Positions 45,255-57,907 of a stretch of 64,000 nt of DNA are shown here, piece after piece. The position numbers and the translations under genes are program-made. The notes below the pieces were generated by a model. That model did no database searches, had not been told where the DNA came from, and saw only the letters and a program-made list of their open reading frames with translations. Numbering within the stretch: the first letter of the stretch is position 1; each line of letters opens with the position of its first letter. Source of the stretch: Taenia hydatigena (taxonomy: Eukaryota > Platyhelminthes > Cestoda > Cyclophyllidea > Taeniidae); assembly GCA_036345935.2 (NCBI GenBank), contig JADWOT020000001.1:34205412-34269411 (forward strand), in the 5' to 3' direction.

Positions 45255-45665
45255 CTGCTGAAGATGGGTCGACCTTAACAAGTTTAGGTTGACTGGATGC
45301 AGTTGTCATGCAAACAACACCATCAATGCGAGTTGATGAGAAAGAGATGACGTTGCGAAGTTAGTTGCATCCTGGTCCACTGAGGCCAATGGCAGCTTCT
45401 GTTGGTGGCGTCTGCACGGTGTCACTTCTACTCCAACTGAGCACTGGTGATGCTCCCTCGGATCACCTTTTCTCGCTATCAGACGTACAAGGCGGCGTAA
45501 TGATTGGCCAATTAGAGAGGGACTGAAGCTCATTGCCCTGCTCCAATTGAGCAATGCGAAGCTCACGTACGCAAGCAGAAATGCTGTGTAGACCATTTCT
45601 CTGTCCGACAGCGTCGCAATCAGATCGCCCAAAAATTAAATTGCGACGATGCAGCCAACAAATCA
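45255..45665 (+). repeat. Repeat X, copy 3
   Basis: The longest copy, with the GCTCCAATTGAGCAATGCG element at about 45540. The minus strand has a 108-codon frame (45632-45306) that reads FLLAYVSFALLNWSRAMSFS, ARKGDPREHHQCSVGVEV, SVDQDATNFATSSLSHQ and LALMVLFA. The shared frame in copies 1 and 3 differs at about a quarter of residues. Confidence 0.6.
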
Positions 45666-45669
45666 AATA

Positions 45670-48600
45670 AAGGGATTGAACTTGTGAAGAGTTGTCTTGT
45701 AAGATTGATTGGATGATGAGAATGAGGTCGAGGTGGAGAAGGGAGGAGAAGGAGGAGTAATAGGTATAGTTATGTATTTATAAGTTTAAAGGTGTAAGGC
45801 TGCTAAGTTTCATCTGTTAAGTTGTTTGATTTTGTGATTTGTTTGTGCGTGTGTGGTGTTTGGAGATTGCTTAGGATTTAAAGGTGCTGAGTGCATTATA
45901 GACGCGTAGGTGGAGGGATTCTGATCGTGGATTTAGCATGATCCGTGGCTCAAAGGTCACACTTCCCATTGTTTTAGCCTTCTCCTCATGTCTACCACCA
46001 CAGGATGGTGAAGACTATATGGCATTCTAGTGGTTGCAGTGATGCTCAAGCCAGCTCTAGACTGGTGCCTACAGCAAGGCCTAACTAGTCTGTCGCCGTC
46101 GCGGTCTTCGGACAGCAACGCTGACAGGAGTCCACTGTCTGTGTGCTGTCTTTGCAAGCCGCTACTCGAAATGGCGCATGCCCCAATTTGTGTTCATTAA
46201 GACTGATTCCACTAACTCTTCCTCCTCTACTATGCCACGCTGATGTTCAGGCATCTTGGCAGAATGGAGCATGATGTAGTGCTCACGAGTCCTAATTACG
46301 CCCGTGGTGTAAAGATGGTGCAATGAGGTAGTGAATGAGCACATCCGAGTATCTCAGTGAGTTCACTGGAGCGATTGATGCGACGGCGAACAGAATTCTC
46401 ATCAATTGTAAACGACGTTTGCTCTATTAAGTAAACGGAAAAGTGCAAAAATTGTTAGAAGAGATTAGGTTGAAATGGATGTACACGAAATTTTGTTGCC
46501 GCATATGAACAGTCTTTATCCGTTTACATCTGTCAATGTGTATCCACTCTACAATTCACTTTGTAACACTTCGTGCATTTGACAGGAAATTTGTGACAGC
46601 AGACTAAACAGCCACATTCCACTAAACTTCAATGCGTCTGCACCCAATTAACTTCATATGAAGCCGTCGATATCACTTTGACTGCGACGTCTTCCCCCAC
46701 CACCGATGCCGCTGCCAACCCCTATAGTATTGCACCATTCAACAGAGTAATGCATGCAGGCTATACTTCACAATCGAACACAATGCAAAGGGATACAATT
46801 ATGTGGGATAGGAACCAACTGTACGAAATAGCGCAAACGAGTGAACAAGAGTAGTGGAGGCGATTAAAAGAATTGCAGATGATTGAAATGTTACAAAGTG
46901 TGCCAGCGGCTCCGAGCGTTCCACATCCGTCACTTATCCATGTACTAACCCGGATTGGCGTAGCATAACCTCAGTGGTGTTCAAATCCACGGGCATCCAC
47001 GCGAAGCAACCGCTGGCGTCTACTAAGTGTTCACTGCTTACATTTCTTACCCTCAACTTCCCTTACCAGCTGTGCTACTCTTAGTAATTCATTGCGATTT
47101 CTTCCTGTTCGCTCCTGTCAGATTTTCAATAAAACGCATTTTGAGCACAAGAGGAAAAGTACCGCTTTTTACGACTACAAATATGTACCCCTAGACGTTA
47201 ACATTACTCAAATTAGTGACAGAATTTTGCTTCCCATTGGTAAGTGAACCTGTGCGTTCAAGCAAAGTACATAAAATGAGGGGTGTTGTGTCTACACCTT
47301 CTTATCAAGTGGTATTGCTGCTCATTGTCGGCCAACTTCTTTTCAACCGTCAGTTTTCTGTTTTAACAATCCACTTCTCGAGTTGGCGCATGTCGCAATC
47401 TTGTATAAAAGGGCTCATTCCATAGCCTCTTCCTTCTCTTTGTCGCTGCTATCCATGTGGCTCACTAACAGTCAGGGAACTAGCGATGCTGCCAGAGTGA
47501 TCGGATGGCATGGAGAAGGAATACGTCCTCCAGAACTCAGCCTACACCTTTGACTCAAAGGGGACCAACACAAGAGTAACTGTGCGCAAACAAGTAGTCA
47601 AATGCGTTCATTGTAGTAATTAGTGTACTGGAGCACAGAGTCAACACTAAATGGGCAGTAAAGAGCAAATTGTTGCAATCCTTCGTGGCGATGTACTTGC
47701 AGAATGTACAACAGTTACTGCTCTAGCGTCGCAAATGCGTCTTGACGGATTTTCACTGTGTCATGAATACTGTCCTGTAGAAGATCCTCAGTATCTGTAA
47801 CTGCCTTCTGTATGATATCGAAACGTGAACTTAGCTGCATTTCCAACAATCAGTCAGCCATTCATTGAAACGATTAAAGCTTTACAGGATTGAGTGAATT
47901 AAAAATAGGGAATTAACTTATGACCAAAATGAATGCATTTTAAAAGAAATTGATGAATTCGATTTTTACGCACGCAGGATTGACTATAACGATGCCTGAC
48001 AAATAATCTTAGGAGCTGCAATCCTTAAATGATTAATGCGGCTGCATCTGTGCGTCTTCAGATGATACCATCGACATCACTTTAACCACCTCACATTCCA
48101 ATGCAGTAATACATGCAGCCGGTGCTGCGCAACCGAAGGCAATGCAATGCGGTGCAATCGGACACGATGTGGTAAAAATTATTAAACTGCACAAACTGGC
48201 ACAAATGGGTGGAGGGAAGCTCAGAATAGCGGAGAGATTCAGGGTAAGATGAAGTAAGGTGTGGAGGAGTGAATAGCCGCAAAGTGAAGCAGCAACTCTA
48301 GTGTTTCACCACTGCCACCAATGCGCGTCCTGTAGCATATCCCAGATGAGCATTCACGCTCCTTATTCTCCACACGACGTGATCACAAAAACTATAATAA
48401 TTCACCCACAGCAAAAGCTAGGTGTAAACAGTAATTTTGTTAAATGCGTACTCAGAAAGCAGTACCGACATTTTGCAATCTTGGCAAATATGGATATCGT
48501 GTGTACAAAGTTGACTCAATCATTGAGTGATGGATTGGGTGCTTCTCTATATTGTAGTGCTAATAGCACAAGCAAAAGGGATTGGAAAGACACGTCCAAG

Positions 48601-50280
48601 TAAAGACCGACTTATAGGAGCCTTCATATGGGGATGTGAAGATAATTGCAGAAGAGTGTTTGGTCACAGACATGATGCTAGTCGCTTTAGCAAATGCACA
48701 TCAGAGGTGGAATTCGTCTCAAATACCAAAACGTTCGCGCTATTTACTGACACCCACGCACCTGCCTATCTGTGTTGGTTGGCAATATTGACACAAGTGC
48801 CAGTTGACATGTCAAATGGGTCGCGCTTGCTGTTGGCAGTATGAAATAGGCTGCGAAATGGAATAGGTGACCGGCTAAGAGGCGATCTGCACTATTCAAT
48901 CACCCGGCCAACACACAGTGCATGCTGCAGTAGCGAGAACGGTTACTCCAAAACAATAGATTTTGAAGGTAACTTCTAAGCAATACCCAAAGTGACCTAA
49001 TGTATCAACGTAGTTTAAGAAATCCACTTAAAACCAAATTGGCGCAGAAAACGAATAAACTGGTTTCTTTAACGTCCTCTCGCTCCTCTTGGGTGAGCGT
49101 CCTTGCTTTCGTCTGCTGGGAGTCCCGTGCTGTGTGTGTTTGCCTAAGCAACATCCCAATTAAGGTCACTCATAGGGTTCAAGTAGATTTCCCCAAGCCA
49201 CAAATTTAAGGGAACACTCGTTTAGTTCCTGTTGGGATCATAGCAAGGCAGGAAACAGAACAATGTCTGAGTAGGTTAACAATGCCACTTTGTAACTAAA
49301 ATGTGAAAATTGCGATGTGGCGGGCTTAACGCCTAGAGAAGCTGAGCTGGAAGGTTGATTCCGTGCTTAGTCGCACGGAGCGTTCGGCGAACACGTTTCT
49401 CATCATCCGCCTTCGAGGGAGAAGCGTACTCTGAGTTAGCATAACCCTCACCACCAATGAAGAGCGTTTGCTACCTGTTCTCACTCTACTCGTTCTAAGG
49501 GAATAAAAGCAATCGGCACACTTCGCTTTGAAGGGCGAAACTCACTGCGTCCCAATCAAAAACGACACGCATGATGCTAACGCTGACCATGCGTCGACCA
49601 CTTTCACGAAGGATACACATTTCTCCAAACTGCTCCACACATATATGTTCCGACGCTGTTCACTCAGAATATCACTTTTAGTATTACCAGTGTATCGACA
49701 AGACTGATGCTTCAAAAAGCTACTGAGGCACCTCGAGTGCAGCGACGAAACATCATTTACCTTTGCCATCCCCACACACCGCCTATTCACCCACCTCATC
49801 GCCTTCTCATCCTCGCGATGCTCAATTCTTCTTAACCTGGTGCTACACTACGCGGAAAGATTTCACCTGTGTACATTCGTAGTTGTTAGCTACTCGGAGG
49901 AGAACAAGAGCTGAGTCAAGTCCACTCACCGACTCAGTCATCTGCCCCGCTCCGTCTTATCCACACAACCTAAGTCAAACCACGATTTGGACAAAGGCAA
50001 ATTTTAAACAATGTCTATTGTGTCCATTTATTTTAATTCGCCATGCTTCCATCCAGATCGCAGTCACATACTGATGCCGAAGATTCCACTGAAAACTCAT
50101 GGTCATTGCTGGCATGATTGATGCAAATGAGAGGAGGTGAAGACGCATCCCTCTACGCTGGCTGAATCGCAGCATGCAATTGTTGGAAAAAATAATTCTC
50201 TTGAATAAAGGAAAAGTGTTTGGTAAGCATAAATCTCGGTTCAGGATCATCATCATCTAAGAAGCATGCACTGTGAGGAA
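45670..50280. other. Largely unique sequence, no supported gene
   Basis: Frames such as 48527-48844 (105 codons, with HDASRFSKCTSEVEFV) and 47216-47425 have no copies, domains or good splice borders. Around 49440-49520 a trace of the older dispersed module is seen (CTACCTGTTCTCACTCTACTC against CTACCTGCCCGCACTCTACTC at 61436). Confidence 0.4.
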
Positions 50281-50289
50281 AAATAACCC

Positions 50290-53200
50290 TCACCAGTTTG
50301 TTCCGCTTATTACATCGCCAACGATGGAAGTGAGAATCAAGGAGGAATCGATAAACGCCAATCTCTCACACACATCAAAGCAAGTAGCGCACACCTGCCT
50401 ACTCAAAGCAGGTAGACTGTGCAGACATTGCCTGTTCCCTAACTGAGCCATTATAAGTACAAAACAGAGGCAAACCATGGCTGCATACCCTACGGAGGCA
50501 ACATGCACACAGCATCGATGCCCACTGCCCGAGGCACAGCTGCCACGTAGAGTGAGGCTGCTGCCGTGTGTGCAATTTGTAGCTACAATGCCAGCAGAGT
50601 GTGCTAGTAGGCTTGATGCTCATTTCTTTCCATTTGATTTTTAATTCTTGAAAAGCAGTGGATAAAATGCAGGTGGGTAACAATCTCCTTCGTGGGTGAC
50701 AGGATGAACGGAGCAGAGTGATGAGGATTGGCCACCGCCTTATTAGTAGAATTGCCATGACTGGCTCGTCGATTGTCGCAGCAATGATGACATGACTTTA
50801 TTGCAGAGAAATTGCCTATGTGCAACAACTCTAGCAAACTAATGAATAGGTAGTTCCTACCTATGTCGACTTCATGGGCTGCTACGCCCAATTGTGCCCC
50901 AAGATTAACCACAAGTCTGAATATTTGCCATTCGCCATCGCCTGCATTGAGGGGCATGCCTGGCTGCCTATGGAGGAGTGCCAACGCCCGCCCGACCAAA
51001 GCAAGTGCGATCCACTCACTAAGCACATCTCGATACGATGATATGAATATTCTGCGTTATCTTGATCAAAACCTTGTTAGCCGGCCTCGTTGTGTCGTAA
51101 TGTCATTGCTTACATTGTTTTGCACTCAGTCACTCAGTCGCGCAAGTTATTGAATGCCTGTCTGGTTGAATCGGCAAACCGACTAATCATCCACCTGACC
51201 AACTGCTAGAAATTGTGCAGGCCGTTAAGTTCCTCATTTTGACTTCTATGTCAAACACAACTGTGGCGTATTTTAGGCCATGGAATGCTTGGCAGGGAGA
51301 TGAACTCATCGTGAGTTACTATCTCAAGGAGTCCGCTTGACTCACTTGATTTCCCAATTAGACGAGTCTTTCCCAGTGAAAACCGAATGCTTTTGATATG
51401 GATTTAGTAGTGCTGCATTCTCGGATCAGCTTCCAGTGATAGGAAAACGTCGGTTTTCCTGCCAACATCCGATAAGTCTAGAGCTAGAACGAGTGTGGAT
51501 AGTCGGATCGCTGAGAGGTCGATTGCTTTAAATAACACGATAAGAGAAGTTTTGCGCAGACATGATAAAATCATGCAGAGTTCTTTCGAGTAGGTTGAGA
51601 AACTGCTGCAAAATAATTTTGACCTGAAATAATCACCTCTCAGTGGCTATGCTTGTGCCACCTATGGCCATATGGACACTTGTCGCATGTCATCCCGACG
51701 ACTCTATGCATGAATGCAAGAGCATTTGGCTAGTGGGAGAGGAAGATGACGGTTTGATGATGGGCTGTGCGCATCACTTACTGTTTCCTTCTATTTATTC
51801 CATTAATATCGACCTTCTCCTACAGGTGACCGCCTCCCTTGCACGTTCTCACCTACTCACCCCCAAAGCACCATTGCGTATTCCATTCCCTTTTGGCCGA
51901 TACTTCCAAACATGGGTAATGAAAATTAGCACTTGATGTGGCAAAAACTGCATTTGAGTCATACCACTATGCCAGAGTGAAGGAGGACAGAAAGTAAGGA
52001 GCACTAGCAATTAAGCAATTAAGAAGGAAAGAAAAATTTAAATTGACAGGAACACCTCTACTATCACCATGTCACCAGGTTGACTGCATTGCGACAGCAG
52101 TTCACCAGTGCAAAGACTAGGTACGTACAGAAGGAGGCTGCGCAAACTACTTCAACCTCCGACAGGGTCATCGTCACACTACCGAAACATGAAACGTGTA
52201 GCTATGTAGCTGCCTTGTCTGTCGTTGACGAGAAGATGGGGATTTGAAAATGAATTGCGTGCGTAACAGCATCCTACCACTCAAGTGTGCCGGACGCGAG
52301 TGGGTGGATTATATGGACGATCTGCACGCACTCTACACATTCTAGGGATGTGGAGGTCATGAAGAAGAAATGATATCCGCATTCCTTACACACTTTGCTC
52401 TGGTAATCAATGCCTTCATTTTATTGCGTAGAGAATTCCCTTTCAAGTGATACGGTGGATGCCACTAGAGCGGTGTTAAGGTAGAAACCACACAAGATTA
52501 TTGCAAACAAAAACTAAAGAGCTCTTTGCCGAGGAGCAGCTAGACGGAAAAGATTCTATTTTACTTGTTCTTCACTGTCTCTTCTGTACCTGGTTGATCC
52601 CTATGACTGCGAAGATTACGAGGACTCGCTTGATTCAAAAGGGTACCTCCGATGACAACACTCATGCAAGAAGAGTGCGCATCGACATGAGACAGCAAAA
52701 ATTAACTAGATGATTGTAAGGACATAGTTCATCGCATCTCAAGACATGTCGAAGCTGCAACCCGCTATGGCTTCCACGAAGCGTGAGGCATTCGCAGTGT
52801 CAGCAGCTGTGTATCGACACATTCGCAAGGGTGTATAAAGGTGGGGATTTCGTCTTTCCTTACTTGGTCCTTAGTTACTTAAGACGAGTAGATTGGATGC
52901 AGGTAGGTATCAGTATCCAGAACCGGTACCGCTGTGCCGCCACCGCTGTTGATGCAATTGGCACTGCTGCAACACTGCCGAACTCTACAGCCAGAATGAC
53001 CAGCAGCATCATTAGTGGAGACGGATATGCAGCCACTTTATCAGGTCGACACGTAAGCATCCCTGAGACGGCGAAGATTACGAGAACTCGCTTGGGTTGA
53101 AAGGACACCTCTGGTGATATTACTTATGCAAGAAATGTACGCATCGATATGAGAAGGTAAAAAATCATTAGATGCTTCTAGGGACGAAGTTGATCGGGTT

Positions 53201-53545
53201 CCAAAGCTTCTTAAGGTAGCAATTTGTTCTGCAACCAAGTAGACAATAGACGAATGTCGAATCTCTGCTACATTACAAAGGAAAAGTTGGCGGCGGACAC
53301 AACTCAGGAGGATCGAAATCGGGCGTCGGGTAGCACACACCTGCCTGTCCAAGTAGGCTGGTTGTGCAGACATCACTAGTGAAGTGAAGAGATCACCAAG
53401 GGATGCAAAGAAGGAAGGAGACACACCACGATTGCAGACATCACTTGTGAACGGTCTCGATCCCCATTAACTGAGAGGTGGCTCCCACGAAGAGTGAGGC
53501 TGTTGCAATATCAGCAGCCGCGTGTCGACACATCATTGTTACTCT
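50290..53545. repeat. Diverged tandem modules
   Basis: Three related stretches: AGCGCACACCTGCCTACTCAAAGC (50370s) with AGCACACACCTGCCTGTCCAAG (53330s); GCGAAGATTACGAGGACTCGCTTG (52608) with GCGAAGATTACGAGAACTCGCTTG (53071); and TCCACGAAGCGTGAGGC (52772) with CCCACGAAGAGTGAGGC (53488), also CACGTAGAGTGAGGC (50535). Order and spacing suggest old tandem duplication. Matches are short and scattered. Confidence 0.5.
50850..51041 (+). CDS. GILT-like exon fragment
   Basis: A frame that opens right after AG (GAATAG or GGTAG) and reads PTYVDFMGCYAQLCPKI, NHKSEYLPFAIACIEGHAWL, PMEECQRPPDQSKCDPLTKH and stops at TGA 51039. Spacing of Cys, the EYLPFAIACIEG stretch and the following EECQ resemble the middle of gamma-interferon-inducible thiol reductase (GILT) proteins, between the active-site region and the second half. 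The GILT active site itself and other exons are not seen, and no clean donor ends the exon, so it is either a fragment or a resemblance. Confidence 0.3.
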   Translation, partial: VVPTYVDFMGCYAQLCPKINHKSEYLPFAIACIEGHAWLPMEECQRPPDQSKCDPLTKHISIR

Positions 53546-54400
53546 ACAAGTACAAAAGAAGTAAGAAAAAGTGCACGATGTGGCATAATCCCTTTTTGAA
53601 TCATGCAATTATAATATGGGGTAAGGAGAAAGAGAATGATACATGAGGAACAAAGGAGGGCACTGGCGTTTGAGAAAAAGGCTGCCTTAGACGGAGTGAT
53701 GTCTGTTCTACGTAACATGAGTCAAAACCTTATTAGGATTGAGGTGAAGTCTTGGTAGAATTTATTTTATGCTTTGGCATGGTAATCCGCCCAACAGACA
53801 AAACAAAACAAGATTTCTCTTGTGCTAATATAAAGGTTTATTTGGCGGGGACGGAATAGTTAGGAGCTACAATGACAGTCCCACCGACCTCTTGCCAACT
53901 AGCATTCCATGTTAAATCCATTTCAGGGAACGATCCAAACAGCTCCAAAAGAAACCTTCTCATGCAGATGTTTTGCCGTTCTAGCAGGCACAGTTTACTG
54001 AGATCTTTCTATTTGGCTCTGCTTCTCAACCGTCGATGCATTCAACTATGTCTGCAGTGTCTATCCAATGTTGCATTTCATTCTGTTAATCGCTGTCATA
54101 ATCAGAACTAAATCTCTTCACGTAGTGCTCGAGAGTTTTGGCGTGGGGAGTAAACAGCAGTTGTCCATGCCTACTGAGGCATCATTGGCGTTTTGGGGCT
54201 GCCAGTAGGGAGGAGGTCACTGAGAGTTCTAACTTAGCCCTTCACACAGATAAGCATATCACCAGTTTTCAAGTATTAGCCCGCCTGTAAAGAGCTCGAG
54301 TTCCTGACGAGTAGTTTAAAGAAGTTTGCCGATCCATTGTTAAAATGGCACTGATTTGTCATCTTTAGGAAAACTCTGACGACAATTGTTATTATTGGTC
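51050..54400. other. No supported gene
   Basis: Frames at 51643-51936 (with CHPDDSMHECKSIWLVGEED and a possible CAG/GTGACC donor at 51825) and 52783-53100 look partly protein-like, but neither has a copy or a domain. The tandem modules above overlap this stretch. Confidence 0.35.
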
Positions 54401-54797
54401 AACATTAGTTTGCATTGGCCTTGATAAAAAAAGGGCGTTTCCTAGTAAGCCAATGGACTCAAAAGGTTTTGTTCATCCTTCACTGCCAGTTAAATGATCT
54501 TACAGGGATCAATCCGAGTGATGTAGGTTTAGTGAAGGTCATATGGCAGAGAGGGGATCCAACCCAAAACACAGCGGTGGTATAATCATCCCCACTTTTT
54601 AACTGGATTATCATCTAGTGCGACAAAAGTTGTGCACAACAAAAATACACTCTGCTGAAGTCGCTGTGGTGGGAGGACGACATCAGGACAGGGCGAAGTT
54701 GCACCTTCGCGTGCAATTACTAGGTGTAAAGGCTCCTATTCAGCACCTACGGGGCGAATTTTGAAGAGGAGGGGTAAATAAAGACATTGAGACTCAC

Positions 54798-54968
54798 CTG
54801 TGTTGGTGCCGAGGCGCACAACCCCAGTGGTGGTTACAATCGCCTTGGAAGATAGCGGTGGCACTGTGAGGTCAGTTACGTCTACTAGGGCACTGCTAAA
54901 CAACGATTCAAAGTATGCCCACTGTAAGGACTCAGGCAGAAAGTCTTTGGCTGCTACACATAGTATAT
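54798..54968 (-). CDS. Symmetric phase 1-1 exon, extracellular-domain-like
   Basis: Acceptor ATTCTCAACGCGCAG, 171 bases, donor CACAG/GTGAGT; phase 1 on both sides with no stop. Reads DILCVAAKDFLPESLQWAYF, then VDVTDLTVPPLSSKAIVTTT and GVVRLGTNTG. A Cys followed by a conserved-looking Trp 13 residues later, beta-type alternation and 1-1 phase are usual for immunoglobulin-type or other extracellular modules, but this is shorter than a full Ig domain. No neighbouring exon could be joined: the next acceptor candidate downstream leads into older repeat sequence. Confidence 0.45.
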
Positions 54969-54969
54969 C

Positions 54970-56400
54970 TGCGCGTTGAGAATAGACAAATATGGCGAAC
55001 GGTGATGCCGCAGCCTCCTATCTAATCATCCACCCTCTCCACCTTCACTCACTTCTCATTCGCCACACCTTATCTCCTTCCCGTACTCAAATTGATTTAA
55101 GATTTCTCTAGCCTAATGCCGTGTGCTGTTGAGAGACTCAATAAGTGTATGCTTATGGTTGCGAGCCCCTCAGATTAGAACAAGAGGTAAATTGAGACCA
55201 TTCACCCTATCACTCATCTTTCGGCCATCGTCTGTTCTACGTGACAAAAGTCAAAGCATGGGATTCACTCCATTGATAGCCATCGGAGTCGCTTAGAACA
55301 TGGCGCTCACTGTTGGTTGACTGTTTCGTGTCAACTCATAAAGTGCTGTGATGTTTACATGGCAGGGTGAAATTTACAGCACGTAAACAGGTGCTTTGAC
55401 CTCCTCCCTTCCCTTGCTTCACATAGTCCTTTCACCAATGCAGCAAGCACTCTACGTTGGCGCTGTAATGAAGACGACAGATCGATGATGGTTATGCTGA
55501 ATCAGAAAGCAGATGACGGCAGTTCCATGGTAAAAAACATGTTTACCAAACGCTTCTCGCTGCGAAAGTGAAAACCAGATGATGCCGCACAGCAAAGTAT
55601 TTTGCATGTCACTCAACTTTCTACCACTTGATTTAATGAGAGCTGGAAGCCATGTCACAGGTTTATCCATCACCAAACCATCTTTGCCGCTATGCTTAAG
55701 CTTAGTTACAGCAACAATCATAAATCGTGGCCATCGTCAATGCAGTCCGATGGACACCTCAATACAGGAGCTGATAGTCGCGTGTGAATGCCATTACTCA
55801 CTTTCTTGCTGAATTGCCCATCTATCTCATCTGGTCAGCTTTTATAAGAGTTTCTACTTTTATTCTGGTCATTTCCTTTTGCCACTCTCAGTAAGCGATA
55901 CTGCAAATACAATAGATAAACGTGGTAATCACGAAACAACAAAGGAGGTTGTAGAAGATTATAACCCTTGCATTCTATGATTATGCATTATTCTGGGGCT
56001 CCGTACAGATGCAACCCTGTGTGTGTGCCTCGGCTGTCTACTATTCAAGTAAACTCAATACGAATCCCTTCTTGCTGATTTGCGAAATCGCTTAGGGAAT
56101 GGTAAGGATACGCTGGGGATCATAGAATTTTCACTAGGTCGGTTTTCTTCGGTCATGTCCTGCATTGGAACCACTTACCCTTCCAAAAGTTTTATTCCTA
56201 ACTCTTAGCTCCTTTAACCAGTCAGGCTGCAGCCCACTTTTAATCAATTCATGCTTATTCTTACTCGGGCCTCTTCTGCCGGATAACGTTGATCAAACCA
56301 ATGTGAAGCCCCACTTTTCCCAAAGGTACGCGTCCAAAGAATTCGTGCGCTGCAATTCACCCGCCACGTTTCTTAATTCTTACAATGAATGCGTAGTGCC
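54970..56400. other. No supported gene
   Basis: Includes a stretch at 55450-55560 resembling 15.6-15.7 kb (ACAAACGCTTCTCGC against CCAAACGCTTCTCGC). The 140-codon frame at 56165-56587 overlaps, on the other strand, the family member at 56495-56872 and is treated as its shadow. Confidence 0.4.
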
Positions 56401-56494
56401 AAATGTCAACTGCTTCACTTCAATATCAATTGTGTTGGTATTGATTGTGGTTGGAGATGAAAACCACCTCTTCGATTGCTTAGATTTGGTCGTG

Positions 56495-56872
56495 TCAAAC
56501 ATTCGCATATTGCAAAACAAGGCATTTTGGAAGGGCATGCCGTTTTGTGAGAAGTGCTTTGAAGGGAGACACCCGATTATGGACTAGAAGGGTTTTTAGA
56601 GATAGTTTGCGCCAAGTTAACTGCGAAGTAGTGTCAGTGATGGTTGCAGTTATTGCACTGGTAGTGTTGCCGATGATTTTGTCTGATAATAGGTGAGAAT
56701 GATTACACTGATACCCTACCGAATGCAACTTTCGCATTTGCATTTGCGTGGGCATGTGCTGTTGCCTTTGATACCCATTAAACAGATCGAGAAGTAAATG
56801 AGTAAGTGAGACGCAATGTGAGGTGATTGCAAGGAGGAGAAGAAGGCGAACCAGGCTGGAGTGCGATCACAT
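56495..56872 (-). pseudogene. Signal-peptide family, Thr-rich member with TGA at codon 2 (right arm)
   Basis: ATG at 56872 is followed at once by TGA (56869-56867), after which the same frame is open for the rest of 126 codons. It reads SHSSLVRLLLLLAITSHCVS (signal-like), a Gln/Met-rich part, NTTSAITATITDTTSQLTW and a basic C-terminal part ending LQYANV. CGA (Arg) to TGA is the simplest origin. A TATTTATGTGCATTT box and the family upstream element precede it at about 56940-56990. Without initiation elsewhere this copy is dead; a later ATG (56755) lacks the signal part. Confidence 0.6.
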
Positions 56873-56899
56873 GCTGCGGTATGGGGGTGTCGACCTCAG

Positions 56900-57900
56900 T
56901 TACAGGCTTGTGAGCTGACTGGCGCATTTACGTAGCTGTCCAAAATCACGGTTTGTGCTAGTAAGCCGGATAAATGCACATAAATATTGCCACAGAGAGC
57001 AAGTGCTGTGGGATTTAATCCGGCCTCGTTTCATACACATTTGCACTGGTGGGAGCGCAAGCATCGCTGCTACGTGGTGAACCTAACAAATACGAACATT
57101 CGGCATTCTTGTGGCACTGAATACAATTGTGGGTTATTGGACTTTACTACACGACAGGGCCTTAAAATGAAGAGTGCAGCATGACAGAATGCTAGTATCT
57201 ATTCCAACAGAGAGTATTTTAAGCTTCCTGCTTCGTGGTTGTCTAGAGAGATAGCTTTTAATTACACACCTGTTTCGATGTTTATTGAATCAGCCGATGG
57301 AGATAAGAGACGCTCTGCAGATGATTTCAAAGACAATGCGAGCTAATCCAGCATCATTACGCCCGTCAAGAAACGACAAACGAGAACATGCTCCATTGCA
57401 TAATATTGAGAAGACGTTAGGTTATACGACTGTGTTTTAGTAGATTCAGGAACGGCCAAACATCTAACATCGTTGATTCATTGAGTTACCCTCTTAAAAG
57501 TATTTATGCAGCCTCAATCCACGTGGTCTGATGCACACCGCTCTGTTGTGCATGCTAGCACTTTTCCGATTTCTCCTACTTTTCTGCAAAGCAACGCATT
57601 AACTGCTCCTTAGGTTTATAGACTTTTTTGTTTGTTTGATGTCAGGTTATCTTCAGGATCTCCTAACAGAGGGAACTCGGAGGAGGAGAAATATCCAGGT
57701 CTCGACGGAACACTATCGGTATTGGCGCAGATTAAGGCCTGAGTGTTTTCCACAAAAATCAAGTCCTCTGGAATAGAAGAACCAACCCACTCACGCCTAG
57801 TTGTGTTTGGTCACCTTGATATTTAATTGCCGAACACCATCAAGAGTTCTTCAGATTCAGCTAGGGAGCATTTTAGGCAACTCCATCAACAATGTCAAAG
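56900..57900. other. Inter-gene arm sequence
   Basis: Inverted match to 19.08-20.1 kb with small indels; no gene seen apart from the promoter module of the 56872 copy. Confidence 0.45.
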
Positions 57901-57907
57901 ACTCAGG

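Noticed and set aside
56165..56587. 140-codon plus frame with hydrophobic ISIVLVLIVVGDEN
   Set aside because: Overlaps the minus-strand family member and is not kept in the left arm.
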